Part shown: positions 56,099 to 64,000 of the stretch, piece after piece
How the letters are laid out: each line of letters starts with the position of its first letter
How positions within the stretch are numbered: the first letter of the stretch is position 1
NCBI GenBank assembly: GCA_028278205.1
Contig: JANQES010000011.1
Location: 1-64,000 of the forward strand
Origin: Rhodothermales bacterium
GTDB lineage: Bacteria > Bacteroidota > Rhodothermia > Rhodothermales > Bin80
Direction: 5' to 3'
DNA length: 64,000 bases
The notes under the pieces: model-generated
Databases searched by the model: none
Told to the model about the DNA's origin: nothing
Seen by the model: the letters and a program-made list of their open reading frames with translations, nothing else
Program-made: the position numbers and the translations under genes

Positions 56099-56339
56099 CT
56101 CTCTCATCAAAAATCGCGTTTTTTAACCCAAAAAGGCGTTTTCTATAACAAAAGCGACAAAGACTATCACCATCGCGTCTGTTATCGTTTCTGACGCAAC
56201 TGTGCCCTTCTTTCTGCGCATCACCCCGTATTCTGTGGTCAAATCGCGGTGCCGGCGGCCTCTCGGGCCACGGGAGCAACGCCGGCAAGACGCCGGGTTT
56301 TTCACACCTGACCACTCGTTCAAATCAAGGAGACGAATC

Positions 56340-56801
56340 ATGAATACGATACGGCACACCCGCCCCTACCTGCCCATTGCGGCGATCCTGCTGATGCTCA
56401 CGCTCTCGGCCTGCGACAGCAACGACGCGCTCTCGGACCCTGAGCCCCGCAGCCCCGTCGCGACCGACGCCGGGCAATCCTATACCGTCAAGTACTCCGT
56501 CACGAGCCGGGGCGATGGCGAAGTCGCCTCCATCACGTACCGCGACGCCGGCGGCGTCTTGCGCACGGTGGAGCATCCGGCGTTGCCCTGGTCTATGGAG
56601 TTCGTGATGCACTCGGGCGATCAGGTCTCGCTCTCGGCCACCGGCACAGCTACCGCCGGGACGCTCCTGCTGAGCCTGTCTGCCATCAGCGATCATAAGT
56701 CGATGACCTTCAACAACGGGTGCGGCGAAGCGCCGTCTCTGCCCTTCCCGCTGTGGGGTCCGTCGTGCGATAACCTGAACGTGGATGAGTTTCTCCCGTG
56801 A
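56340..56801 (+). CDS. Small lipoprotein of unknown function
   Basis: This 153-residue protein has a lipobox LTLSAC with Cys24. A beta-rich body follows (YTVKYSVTSRGDGEVASITYRD), and a pair of late cysteines (GCGEAP and SCDNLN). AAGGAGA lies 6 nt before the ATG, fixing the start. The family is not recognised. It lies 55 nt upstream of the DUF4097 gene and may be co-transcribed. Confidence 0.78.
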   Translation: MNTIRHTRPYLPIAAILLMLTLSACDSNDALSDPEPRSPVATDAGQSYTVKYSVTSRGDGEVASITYRDAGGVLRTVEHPALPWSMEFVMHSGDQVSLSATGTATAGTLLLSLSAISDHKSMTFNNGCGEAPSLPFPLWGPSCDNLNVDEFLP

Positions 56802-56856
56802 GGGATGCGCGCGGAAACACCCTTCTTTACCCGACTAAACAAGGCGAGGTACCGCC

Positions 56857-57672
56857 ATGACTTCCATACCATCCCTCCTTCATCTGCCCCTGTGGATCTC
56901 CGTCGGTCTGTTCTTCTTCACCGGCTGCGATTCCACCGATCAGGAGATTCTCATCGACGGCGGCCCGCGCGAATTTGCGGCCAGAGCCGCGTTTTCCTTC
57001 GAAGTGACCGTTGAACACCAAACCCGGCTTCGCCTGGAGGCGATCAACGGAAACGTGGAGATCAACGGCCAGGCCGGGATCGGTTCGGTGATCGTTACCG
57101 GAGAACGAATCGTCGAATCGACCAGCCGGCGCGATGCCGAAGACCACCTCGACGCGTTGGAAATTCAGGTGCGCGACCTCACGGACGAAGTCTTCGTCCA
57201 GACGATTCAGCCGCACAATGGCATGCATCGCAACTACGTCGTCCACTACACGATCACGGTGCCGCAAGACCTGGCCGTAGAGGTGACGCACGTCAACGGC
57301 ATGCTTGCCATCGACGCGATAGAAAACGACGTGGCGGTCGAGCATGTCAATGGCAACATCCACCTGGGGGCCATCACCGGCGATGCCTACGCGCGGGTCG
57401 TCAACGGCTTCATCGACGGCGACGTGACGATGCGCCCGGACGGCGCCATCACGCTGTCGACGACCAACGGCGGCATCGACCTGACGATTCCGACCTCGAC
57501 CTCGGCCACGCTGTCGGCTTCGGTCAACAACGGCCTGATCCAAACCGCCAACCTGGCGCTCCAGAATCCGTCCGATTCGCCGCATTCGCTGGATGCCACG
57601 TTGGGCGACGGAGCCGGCACGATTGATCTGAAGACGTTGAACGGGAATATCAACGTGCGAGGCCGCGCGTGA
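56857..57672 (+). CDS. DUF4097 family lipoprotein
   Basis: This 271-residue protein has a lipobox LFFFTGC (Cys24). The rest is the DUF4097 right-handed beta pattern: LRLEAINGNVEINGQAG, VEVTHVNGMLAIDAIEN, VAVEHVNGNIHLGAITGD and ITLSTTNGGIDLTI, each with NG turns. DUF4097 proteins are often cell-surface or adhesin-like with unproven roles. A strong hairpin follows 20 bp downstream. Confidence 0.85.
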   Translation: MTSIPSLLHLPLWISVGLFFFTGCDSTDQEILIDGGPREFAARAAFSFEVTVEHQTRLRLEAINGNVEINGQAGIGSVIVTGERIVESTSRRDAEDHLDALEIQVRDLTDEVFVQTIQPHNGMHRNYVVHYTITVPQDLAVEVTHVNGMLAIDAIENDVAVEHVNGNIHLGAITGDAYARVVNGFIDGDVTMRPDGAITLSTTNGGIDLTIPTSTSATLSASVNNGLIQTANLALQNPSDSPHSLDATLGDGAGTIDLKTLNGNINVRGRA

Positions 57673-57695
57673 AGGAAATCACAAAGGCTGTAAAA

Positions 57696-57746
57696 AAGCG
57701 GGCGGGCGCTTCGTAGATTTGTTTCTACAAGCGCCCGCCCGCTTTC
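57696..57746 (+). terminator. Strong 22-bp hairpin, terminator-like
   Basis: AAAGCGGGCGGGCGCTTCGTAG pairs with CTACAAGCGCCCGCCCGCTT, with one bulged base and a TTTGTT loop. It lies between the DUF4097 gene and the symporter gene. The T-run is short. Confidence 0.65.
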
Positions 57747-57859
57747 CCGGATCTTCTCTTGAATTGTGCTATCTTGGGGGGATTACGAACGGACATATCG
57801 TTAGCCCCTGGATCGCGACCAGGCAAGCACGCCGCGTCGCTCTATTCACCCGCGTCTGC

Positions 57860-59434
57860 ATGATTACGTTCCTATCCTTCCTGGCCTTCACTGCCTTTGT
57901 GGCCGTCTTCTCCTGGTATAAGCTGCGAAAAGAAAAGCTCAATTCGCGCGATGGCTATTTCCTGGGCGGGAGAAGTCTGACGGGGGTCATTATTGCCGGC
58001 TCGATGTTGCTCACCAACATCTCTACCGAGCATCTGGTGGGCATGAACGGCTCGTCCTACGTCAATGGCTTCATCATCATTGCCTGGGAGGTTACGTCTG
58101 CGCTGGCCCTGGTCGCAGCCGCCCTGTACTTTGTGCCCCGCTACCTCCGGATGGGGCTGACTACCATCCCGGAGTATCTCGAATACCGCTTCGATGGCTT
58201 CACGCGCACGCTGGTTGCGCTCTTTCTGACGGTGTCCTATGTGGTCACGTTGCTGCCCATCGTCCTGTTCACGGGGGCCATCAACCTGGAGAGTATCTTT
58301 AACATCTCTGAACTGCTGGGGGTAACCAGAACCGAAGGCCTGTGGGTAACCGTCCTCGTGGTGGGGGCCGTGGGATCCATCTACGCCATCTTTGGCGGCC
58401 TGAAAGCCGTGGCTTATTCCGATACCATTAATGGGTATGGGTTGCTCATCGGGGGCTTGCTCATTCCCGTGCTGGCCCTGATTGAAATAGGCGGCGGTAA
58501 CATCCTGGGGGGCCTTACGAAGGTCTATAACCATAGCCCGGAGAAGTTCAATGTCATCGGCGCGCAGGACTCGGTGCTGCCCTTTGAGACCCTGTTCACG
58601 GGCCTGGTGATCAATCAACTCTACTTTTGGTGCATGAACCAGACCATTGTACAGCGCGCGCTCGGGGCCAAGAATCTGATCGAAGCCCAGAAGGGCCTGC
58701 TCTATACGGGCGCCTTAAAATTACTGGTGCCCATCATCATCATCTTACCGGGCGTCATCGGCTTCTACTATTTCGGGGATACCTTATTTGCCGAGCAAGA
58801 CAGGGTCTATCCGGAACTCGTAAAAAGAGTCCTCCCTGTTGGGCTGTTGGGTTTTTTCGCGGCGGTCGTCATGGGCGCGGTGTTGAGTACGTTCAACAGC
58901 GCGCTCAACAGCGCCGCCACCATCTTCAGCATGGACGTCTACAAGCGGCACCTGGATACGGAAGCCGATGAGAAGCGGTTGGTACGGGTGGGAAAGGTCG
59001 TATCGACCGTGCTCGCGGTTACGGCGATTGCCACGGCGCCGCTGGTTGCCAACGCCCCGGAAGGATTGTACCAGCTCCTCCAGCAACTCAACGGCATCTT
59101 CTTCATCCCTATCGGCTCGATCATGCTGGCGGGCTTCTTCCTGCCGAAGATTTCGGCTACGGGGGCGAAGGCGGCCTTGCTTGCCGGCCTGGTCTTCTAC
59201 ATCACGATGACCTTCATTCTGCGGGTGGACCTACACTTTGTGCACGTTTGGGGCATTGAGTTTGTGCTCAACGTAATCATCATGTTCGTCGTGTCCCACT
59301 TCTATCCCACCCGCCGTCGTTTTGACCCGGACGATCAGGGGTTCGTGGATATGGCGCAGTGGAAGCACGCCAGATTTGTGGGGATCGTCTTAGTGGTGCT
59401 GACGATAGGTATCTATATCTGGCTTGGTCAATAA
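57860..59434 (+). CDS. Sodium:solute symporter (SSS family)
   Basis: This 524-residue transporter has about 14 membrane helices and SSS landmarks: GYFLGGRSLTG, GSMLLTNISTEHLVGMNG, and LYFWCMNQTIVQRALGAKN. It resembles SGLT-type sugar, inositol or sialic-acid symporters. It faces a Tat-exported Gfo/Idh/MocA oxidoreductase tail to tail, which suggests a role in polyol or sugar use. The start at MITFLSFLAF gives a normal first helix. Confidence 0.92.
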   Translation: MITFLSFLAFTAFVAVFSWYKLRKEKLNSRDGYFLGGRSLTGVIIAGSMLLTNISTEHLVGMNGSSYVNGFIIIAWEVTSALALVAAALYFVPRYLRMGLTTIPEYLEYRFDGFTRTLVALFLTVSYVVTLLPIVLFTGAINLESIFNISELLGVTRTEGLWVTVLVVGAVGSIYAIFGGLKAVAYSDTINGYGLLIGGLLIPVLALIEIGGGNILGGLTKVYNHSPEKFNVIGAQDSVLPFETLFTGLVINQLYFWCMNQTIVQRALGAKNLIEAQKGLLYTGALKLLVPIIIILPGVIGFYYFGDTLFAEQDRVYPELVKRVLPVGLLGFFAAVVMGAVLSTFNSALNSAATIFSMDVYKRHLDTEADEKRLVRVGKVVSTVLAVTAIATAPLVANAPEGLYQLLQQLNGIFFIPIGSIMLAGFFLPKISATGAKAALLAGLVFYITMTFILRVDLHFVHVWGIEFVLNVIIMFVVSHFYPTRRRFDPDDQGFVDMAQWKHARFVGIVLVVLTIGIYIWLGQ

Positions 59435-59456
59435 TCCTTCCTCGATGTCCGTGTCA

Positions 59457-59535
59457 AGGAGGAAAGGGAGAGAGGGTGAAAGGGGGAATTTTTGTTTTGC
59501 CTCCCTCTCCCCCTTTCTCCCTTTTACCCTCTCGA
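59457..59535. repeat. GGGAGA-type inverted pair, copy 3
   Basis: AAGGAGGAAAGGGAGAGAGG and its inverse CTCCCTCTCCCCCTTTCTCC flank a T-rich centre, in the spacer between convergent genes. Confidence 0.75.
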
Positions 59536-59569
59536 TTCAGGCAGAGCATACACGCAACGGACAAACGCT

Positions 59570-60940
59570 CTAATATTCTCTCGTGGTGATAATGCCGGGC
59601 TGCGGAATCGGATACAGCCCATCCTGGTTCATAGCCAGCGGCGGGGGCGAATCCATCGTAAGCTTGTCGACGTCCGGCGCAAACTCATGGTCGGAGTAGA
59701 GGATCTGATCATACGTGATCACATGTCCCGTATGCGCTGCCATCCGCCCCATCGACGTCACCAGACTGGCTTCGGCTCCCCGTTTGACTTCGTTATAGGG
59801 TTTGTCTTCCCGGATCGCTTCGAGGAGGTCGACCCATTCCATCACGTACGGATTAAGTTCTGGCTGCGGGAAGGCCCACATCCTGGCTGCCTCCGAGAAC
59901 GTGTGCCCTCGGAACGTGCATACCTGGCCTGGTGTGTGCCCCCGCGTGGAAACAACCCCGCATCCGATGGTTCCATGGACGAAGCTCGCGAAGGATTCTT
60001 CACAACTCGGCATGTTGCGCCCGTTGAAGAAAAGCTTCGCCCCGTCCGGATAGGTATACTCGACGGCATACGTGTCGAGGTTCTGATCGATGTTATTTCT
60101 GCGATAATGCCGGCCCCCGACGCCTCTGGCTTCGACGGGCCAGGCCCCTTTCATCCACGACATCTCATCGATCTGGTGGATGTAAAAATCGCTATACATG
60201 CCGCCTGAAGCCCACAAAAAGCTGTGGAAATGCTTCACCTGATACAAGAGGTCGCTGATCGCGCCGGGGTTGGGGCCAACGAAGCCGTTTCCGTCCTCAC
60301 TCATCCGATAGCCACGCATAGCTATGACTTCGCCGATCTCTCCGTTTCGGATGCGCTCGTGCAAGGCCTGCCGCCCGCGACAGTGGCGCACCATCAACCC
60401 GACACCCACCTTCAGGTTTTTTTGAGAGGCCTGCCGGGCCAGATCAAACATCCGGCGGGTGGTGGGGCCATCGACCGTGACGGGCTTTTCCATGAAGACA
60501 TGCAGCCCTTTTTCGATGGCATAGGTGAAATGAACCCATCGAAAAGCCGGCGGGGTAGCCAAGATGGCGATGTCGCCCGGATTCAGGCAGTCCATCGCCT
60601 TTTTATACGCATCGAACCCGATAAACTTTTGATCCTCCGGCACTTCCAGGTATTGGCTGTGTTCCTCGCTCAGGGCGGTATAGCTTCTCGTTATCCGCTC
60701 CGGGAACACGTCGGCCATGGCGACGAGCTTCACCGGGCCGTTGTCTGCCTGGATAGCATTGACGACGGCGCCCGACCCCCGCCCGCCGCAGCCAATAAGA
60801 GCCAATTGCAAGGTGTTGTTCTCGGCAACGTGTACCGGCGGATCGGCCACGCGCAGCGGCACCATGGACGCAGCGGCTAAAGCGCCCGTTGTCTTCAGAA
60901 AATCACGCCGTGATGTAGTCGATGTACGCTGGTCTTTCAT
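59570..60940 (-). CDS. Tat-exported Gfo/Idh/MocA oxidoreductase
   Basis: This 456-residue protein has a twin-arginine signal SRRDFLKTTGAL near the N-terminus, then an NAD(P) Rossmann domain with ALIGCGGRGSGAV and the conserved EKPVT (about 155-160). A C-terminal alpha/beta domain contains GMYSDFYIHQIDEMSWMKG. AGGAGG lies 6 nt upstream of the ATG at 60940, so the shorter start is right. The family oxidises sugars or inositols. Export by Tat implies a folded NAD(P)-bound enzyme. Confidence 0.93.
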   Translation of the reverse strand: MKDQRTSTTSRRDFLKTTGALAAASMVPLRVADPPVHVAENNTLQLALIGCGGRGSGAVVNAIQADNGPVKLVAMADVFPERITRSYTALSEEHSQYLEVPEDQKFIGFDAYKKAMDCLNPGDIAILATPPAFRWVHFTYAIEKGLHVFMEKPVTVDGPTTRRMFDLARQASQKNLKVGVGLMVRHCRGRQALHERIRNGEIGEVIAMRGYRMSEDGNGFVGPNPGAISDLLYQVKHFHSFLWASGGMYSDFYIHQIDEMSWMKGAWPVEARGVGGRHYRRNNIDQNLDTYAVEYTYPDGAKLFFNGRNMPSCEESFASFVHGTIGCGVVSTRGHTPGQVCTFRGHTFSEAARMWAFPQPELNPYVMEWVDLLEAIREDKPYNEVKRGAEASLVTSMGRMAAHTGHVITYDQILYSDHEFAPDVDKLTMDSPPPLAMNQDGLYPIPQPGIITTREY

Positions 60941-61205
60941 AGCATGCCTCCTGGGGCTTGAACGAGAGGGGGTAACCAAACGCCGATGTCAACGCGGCAG
61001 GACGCGCTTGAAACCGGGCTGATGCTATACGATTGGCTTTTTGCCCGTCAAGCACAAGCAGGAAATGGCGCCTTCTTGTGTAAGAAGATCCCTGACAAAA
61101 CAACGACGAGCGTGCTACCAGCGCAACGGGGTAAAATATCGCTTAACTTTTCCCATCTGCTTAGATACCTTGTACCCCCGCTTAACGAACCCACAACCGC
61201 ACTCC

Positions 61206-62399
61206 ATGCCCCCAAATCCAAAATCTAAAATCCAAAATCCAAAATGGCGCGATTGGCGCTGGCAGATGCAGAACCGCATCCACAGCGTCGAGACGCTCCG
61301 GCAGTGGATCGATCCGACGGACGATGAACTGGAAGCCATCGAGGCCACAAAAGGCATTTTTCGGTGGAACATCACGCCCTACTACGCCTCGCTGATGGAT
61401 CCCGACGACCCCGACTGCCCGATCCGGCGGCAGGTGGTCCCGCGCATGAGCGAGATGGCGCCCGACATCGTCGGCGTGGCCGATCCGTTGGAGGAGGAGG
61501 CCCACTCGCCCGTCAAAAACCTGATCCACAACTACCACGACCGTGTGGCGTTTTGTGTGACGGCGGAGTGCGCCATCTACTGCCGCTACTGCCTCCGCAA
61601 ACGCATGGTCGGCGACCCGGCGTTCTTCATGAAAAAGGACGAACTCGAAGACGCCCTCGCCTACCTCGCCGCCCACCCCGAAATCCGCGACGTGCTCCTG
61701 ACCGGCGGCGACCCGCTCACGTTCAACGAAAAACACCTCGACTGGCTGCTCAGCCGCCTCCGCGCGATCCCCCACATCGACGTCATCCGCTTCGGCTCGC
61801 GGATGCCGGTGAAACTGCCCTACCGCATCAACGACGCGCTGTGCGACCTGCTGAGCCGCTACCACCCCCTCTGGATCAACACCCACTTCAACCACCCCCG
61901 CGAACTCACCGACGACGCCGCCGAAGCCATCGACCGGCTGCTGCGCGCCGGGGTGCCGGTGGGCAACCAGACCGTGCTCCTGCGCGGCATCAACGATGAC
62001 GTGGCGACGATGAAAGCGCTCGGCGAGGGCCTCGTCCGGATGCGCGTGCGGCCTTATTATCTCTACCAGGCCCAACTCATCGGCGGCACGGCCTCGTTCC
62101 GCACGTCGATTGAGAAAGGCATGGAGATCATGCGCGCGCTCCGGGGCCGCACCACCGGCTTCGCCCTGCCCGAATACATCCTCGACACACCCTTCGGCAA
62201 AGTGCCGCTCAACGGCACCTACGTCCGCGGCCGCGCCGGCGACCACGTCGTCATGGAAACCTACGACGGCACCCTCTGGGCCGAACCCAACCCCATCCCC
62301 CTGGACGAAACGCGCTCCTTCACCCTCCCCGAAATCCCCCTCCCCGACGGCATCGCCACCATCCCCACCGGCGCGGCGACGTTCGTGCCGGTGGCGTGA
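61206..62399 (+). CDS. KamA family radical SAM aminomutase
   Basis: This protein of about 397 residues matches lysine 2,3-aminomutase (KamA/EpmB): the N-terminal WRDWRWQMQNRI, the radical SAM cluster motif CAIYCRYCLRKR, GGDPLTFNEKHLDWLL, and HFNHPRELTDDAAEAI. The PLP-lysine region near the C-terminus (DTPFGKVPL) is shorter than in KamA of Clostridium. The substrate could be free lysine or EF-P lysine. The probable ATG at 61206 lies 5 nt before AATCCAA heptamers, whose translation (PPNPKSKIQNPK) precedes the family N-terminus. Confidence 0.87.
   Translation: MPPNPKSKIQNPKWRDWRWQMQNRIHSVETLRQWIDPTDDELEAIEATKGIFRWNITPYYASLMDPDDPDCPIRRQVVPRMSEMAPDIVGVADPLEEEAHSPVKNLIHNYHDRVAFCVTAECAIYCRYCLRKRMVGDPAFFMKKDELEDALAYLAAHPEIRDVLLTGGDPLTFNEKHLDWLLSRLRAIPHIDVIRFGSRMPVKLPYRINDALCDLLSRYHPLWINTHFNHPRELTDDAAEAIDRLLRAGVPVGNQTVLLRGINDDVATMKALGEGLVRMRVRPYYLYQAQLIGGTASFRTSIEKGMEIMRALRGRTTGFALPEYILDTPFGKVPLNGTYVRGRAGDHVVMETYDGTLWAEPNPIPLDETRSFTLPEIPLPDGIATIPTGAATFVPVA
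61211..61244 (+). repeat. AATCCAA heptamers at the kamA 5' end
   Basis: About four units in one orientation (AAATCCAAAATCTAAAATCC and onward) lie in the kamA reading frame, between the likely ATG and the first conserved residues. Confidence 0.8.
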
Positions 62400-62416
62400 T
62401 TTATAAAACGTGAAAC

Positions 62417-62540
62417 GTGCTGATTCTCTACAATAACCAACTCTCGGCGCTGCCCCCAAAGATCGGACAAGTTGGTCTTCACGCCGGAGGGCCACCGCCT
62501 CTGGCTCTGCGAGCAACACGCGGCGGAGTATAAAACGTAG
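62417..62540 (+). pseudogene. Possible leucine-rich-repeat gene relic
   Basis: One frame reads VLILYNNQLSALPPKIG, a clear LRR unit; a second frame continues LVFTPEGHRLWLCEQHAAEYK and stops at TAG 62538-62540. This looks like the frameshifted 3' end of an LRR protein gene. There is no start. Only short similarity supports it. Confidence 0.4.
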
Positions 62541-63292
62541 AGGCTGATTCGAAACGCTTCAGGCAATCTCTGCCGCACCGCTTCTCGGATCGGTAAATCT
62601 TTCCGTAGGCGGCAACGCGCTGAAAAGGCCGGGGCGGGCGCTTCATTTTTTATTCAGAATGACCATGTCTGCATAGAATTTTGGGCGAGGTTTCGAGCGG
62701 CTTTTTGAGAGGTAAAAAACCGGGCAAATCAGGGTGATTTTGTGGCGATGGAAGCCGTTAGAAGTGGCTGCGAGGGCGAGTTGTATCCAGACATTATGAA
62801 TCTGAATAATCGAGATTGAACATATTTAAAACATATAAAAAAGGAAATGGTTGGGTCGAAATGTAATCCTTCTCCTTTACGCAACTACCGATTGACTCCG
62901 GCACCGGCTTCGGCGCCAACTCGGGGTTACTTCTTTTTGTAACGATCTCCTGCCGGGGTGCGCTTTTCTTTCGTGGTGGGCTTTCTGCACTTTTCATCGT
63001 CCAAACCGCCTAAAAACAGCCTCTGCGGCCATTCTGCATTTCTGCGCCGGGGCGCCGCGCGCTGCGCCGCCTCGAAACGGCGGCAAAACGATCCCGATTT
63101 CCCCGTCGATTTTGGGCATGGCCGCGCGGGCCGTCGCCGAGATGGCACGCCGGTTGATTTCCGAAGGCCCGCGTGTGCCGGCCTTTGAAGCAGTCCCCAG
63201 CTTTCTCCGCACAACGAATTACGGTTCGACGCTGCACACACCTTGAGTCTCTCCTCTCTCCTTGCTCTCCCACCTATAATGTATTTCTTACC
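62541..63292. other. Long gap without recognised gene
   Basis: About 750 bp in which neither strand has a frame I can support. An AT-rich stretch (62,790-62,860) and a GC-rich one (63,000-63,200) alternate. The sequence just upstream of the protease gene contains TATAAT at 63275-63280, a possible -10 box. Confidence 0.5.
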
Positions 63293-64000
63293 ATGTTTTC
63301 TGCTCGATTCTCGCTGCTCTTCGCGGCGCTACTCGCACTCGGTGCTCTGGCTGCGGCACCGCTAAAGGCTCAGCTCAGCGTCAAAGCCACCCCCTATAGT
63401 TTCCGCGCTACGCTCGACGAAGCCGTGCCCACCTACACCCTGCCGGCGAAAGACCTGCCGGCCCCGGCGCTGCAACTGCCTATTCAAGACCAATTCGGCT
63501 TCTTCCTCGTTCCTCCGGCCCAACTCGGCCTCGAAGCCGACGTCGACTTTGGTTTTGACAACGCGGGCCGGTGGCAGCATCTGCCCGACGGTGGACGCCT
63601 CTGGCGCGCGCGCATCGCCTCGGAAGGCGCCTCGGCGCTCCACCTGATCTACGACGACTTTTGGATGCCCGAGGGCGCCCAACTCTTTCTCTATAACGAT
63701 GACCACAGCGTCGTGCTGGGCGCTTTTACCGAGCGGAACAACAAAGACTATGGCAGCTTTTCTACGGATTTCGTGCCGGGCGAGGCCACCACGTTAGAAT
63801 ATTATGAGCCGGCGGGGGGGACCGAGCCGGGCCGCCTGCACGTTGCCACGCTCTTGCATGGCACAGAGCAAAGCGCTGCTAAGAGCGGCGCCTCGGCGGG
63901 GACCGCGCTGCCGTGCGCCATCAACGTCGAATGCCCCGAGGGCAGCGGCTGGGGCACCGAAATCAAATCGGTCGTTAAGATCAGCAACGGCTGCACGGGC
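63293..64000 (+). CDS. Secreted lysyl-endopeptidase-like protease, 3' end outside the window
   Basis: The first 236 residues, running off the right edge, have a signal peptide (SLLFAALLALGALAAAPLKAQ). A propeptide-like beta region follows, and then the start of a trypsin-like domain, PCAINVECPEGSGWGTEIKS, which closely resembles the mature start of bacterial lysyl endopeptidases (S1). The catalytic triad is beyond the edge. Such proteases in Bacteroidota usually carry a type IX sorting domain. Confidence 0.8.
   Translation, partial: MFSARFSLLFAALLALGALAAAPLKAQLSVKATPYSFRATLDEAVPTYTLPAKDLPAPALQLPIQDQFGFFLVPPAQLGLEADVDFGFDNAGRWQHLPDGGRLWRARIASEGASALHLIYDDFWMPEGAQLFLYNDDHSVVLGAFTERNNKDYGSFSTDFVPGEATTLEYYEPAGGTEPGRLHVATLLHGTEQSAAKSGASAGTALPCAINVECPEGSGWGTEIKSVVKISNGCTG

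Noticed and set aside
57696..57746. Hairpin as a member of the AACGTGA family (shares GGGCGCTTCGTA)
   Set aside because: Only 12 bases are shared and there are no tandem units; treated as a terminator.
62794..63273. Short frames on both strands in the gap before the protease gene
   Set aside because: None has a motif, signal or upstream ribosome-binding site; left as unassigned gap.

Overview
The window is about 60% GC and gene-dense, with short spacers. Many products are exported: lipoproteins, Tat substrates, outer-membrane barrels, a leucine-rich-repeat protein and a YWTD fragment that both carry a YPNPFN-type C-terminal sorting domain of the type IX secretion system, and a 1420-residue hybrid two-component system. 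Type IX sorting domains and this kind of hybrid regulator are typical of the Bacteroidota/Rhodothermota group. With the high GC this suggests a Rhodothermota-like bacterium (inference; there is no rRNA in the window to confirm it).

Layout. 0.2-2.7 kb: a MATE exporter and a TacAT-like GNAT/DUF1778 toxin-antitoxin pair. 2.8-9.7 kb: four secreted proteins (Ig/LVIVD propeller, esterase-like hydrolase, M19 dipeptidase lipoprotein, PhoX-like Tat protein). 9.8-22.2 kb: housekeeping and envelope genes, namely an HDOD protein, a glycosyltransferase fused to a degenerate sugar-phosphate transferase, accA, a YbgC-like thioesterase, nadC, an AcuC/HDAC-like deacetylase, an M20 amidohydrolase, a polyprenyl glycosylphosphotransferase and an ABC-F ATPase. 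22.3-30.5 kb: a patch with defence or addiction modules (AAA ATPase + DUF4276, MNT-HEPN, a DUF2357 nuclease, an amidase remnant), interrupted by a membrane protein, an FG-GAP-like protein and a GDPD lipoprotein. 30.7-46 kb: M20 peptidase, MerB-like protein, outer-membrane barrel, DUF3500, PnuC, a broken YWTD gene, aldo/keto reductase, lipoproteins, an LRR type IX substrate and two DUF3179 proteins. 46-57.7 kb: PAS histidine kinase, M24 peptidase, ATP-grasp ligase, the hybrid two-component system, a small lipoprotein and a DUF4097 lipoprotein. 57.8-64 kb: an SSS symporter convergent with a Tat-exported Gfo/Idh/MocA oxidoreductase (a likely sugar or polyol uptake and oxidation pair), a KamA-family radical SAM enzyme, a long gap with an LRR-like relic, and the 5' part of a lysyl-endopeptidase-like secreted protease.

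The most striking feature lies between the genes. About half the spacers hold two inverted arms of short degenerate tandem repeats (7-8 nt units) around a core. At least seven unrelated unit sequences share this architecture: AATCCAA, CATGRGT, TGTTTTRG, GGGCAAAT, GGGAGA, AACGTGA and CGCAGAT. The AATCCAA family has six full composite elements of about 140-180 bp with a related core, and it also occurs inside or at the edges of coding regions (glycosyltransferase, pnuC, kamA, histidine kinase). They look like the short tandemly repeated repetitive (STRR) sequences described in filamentous cyanobacteria. Their paired, palindromic layout here, their contact with start and stop codons and a 28-nt module shared between families deserve attention.

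No tRNA, rRNA, CRISPR array, complete insertion sequence or integrase was recognised.
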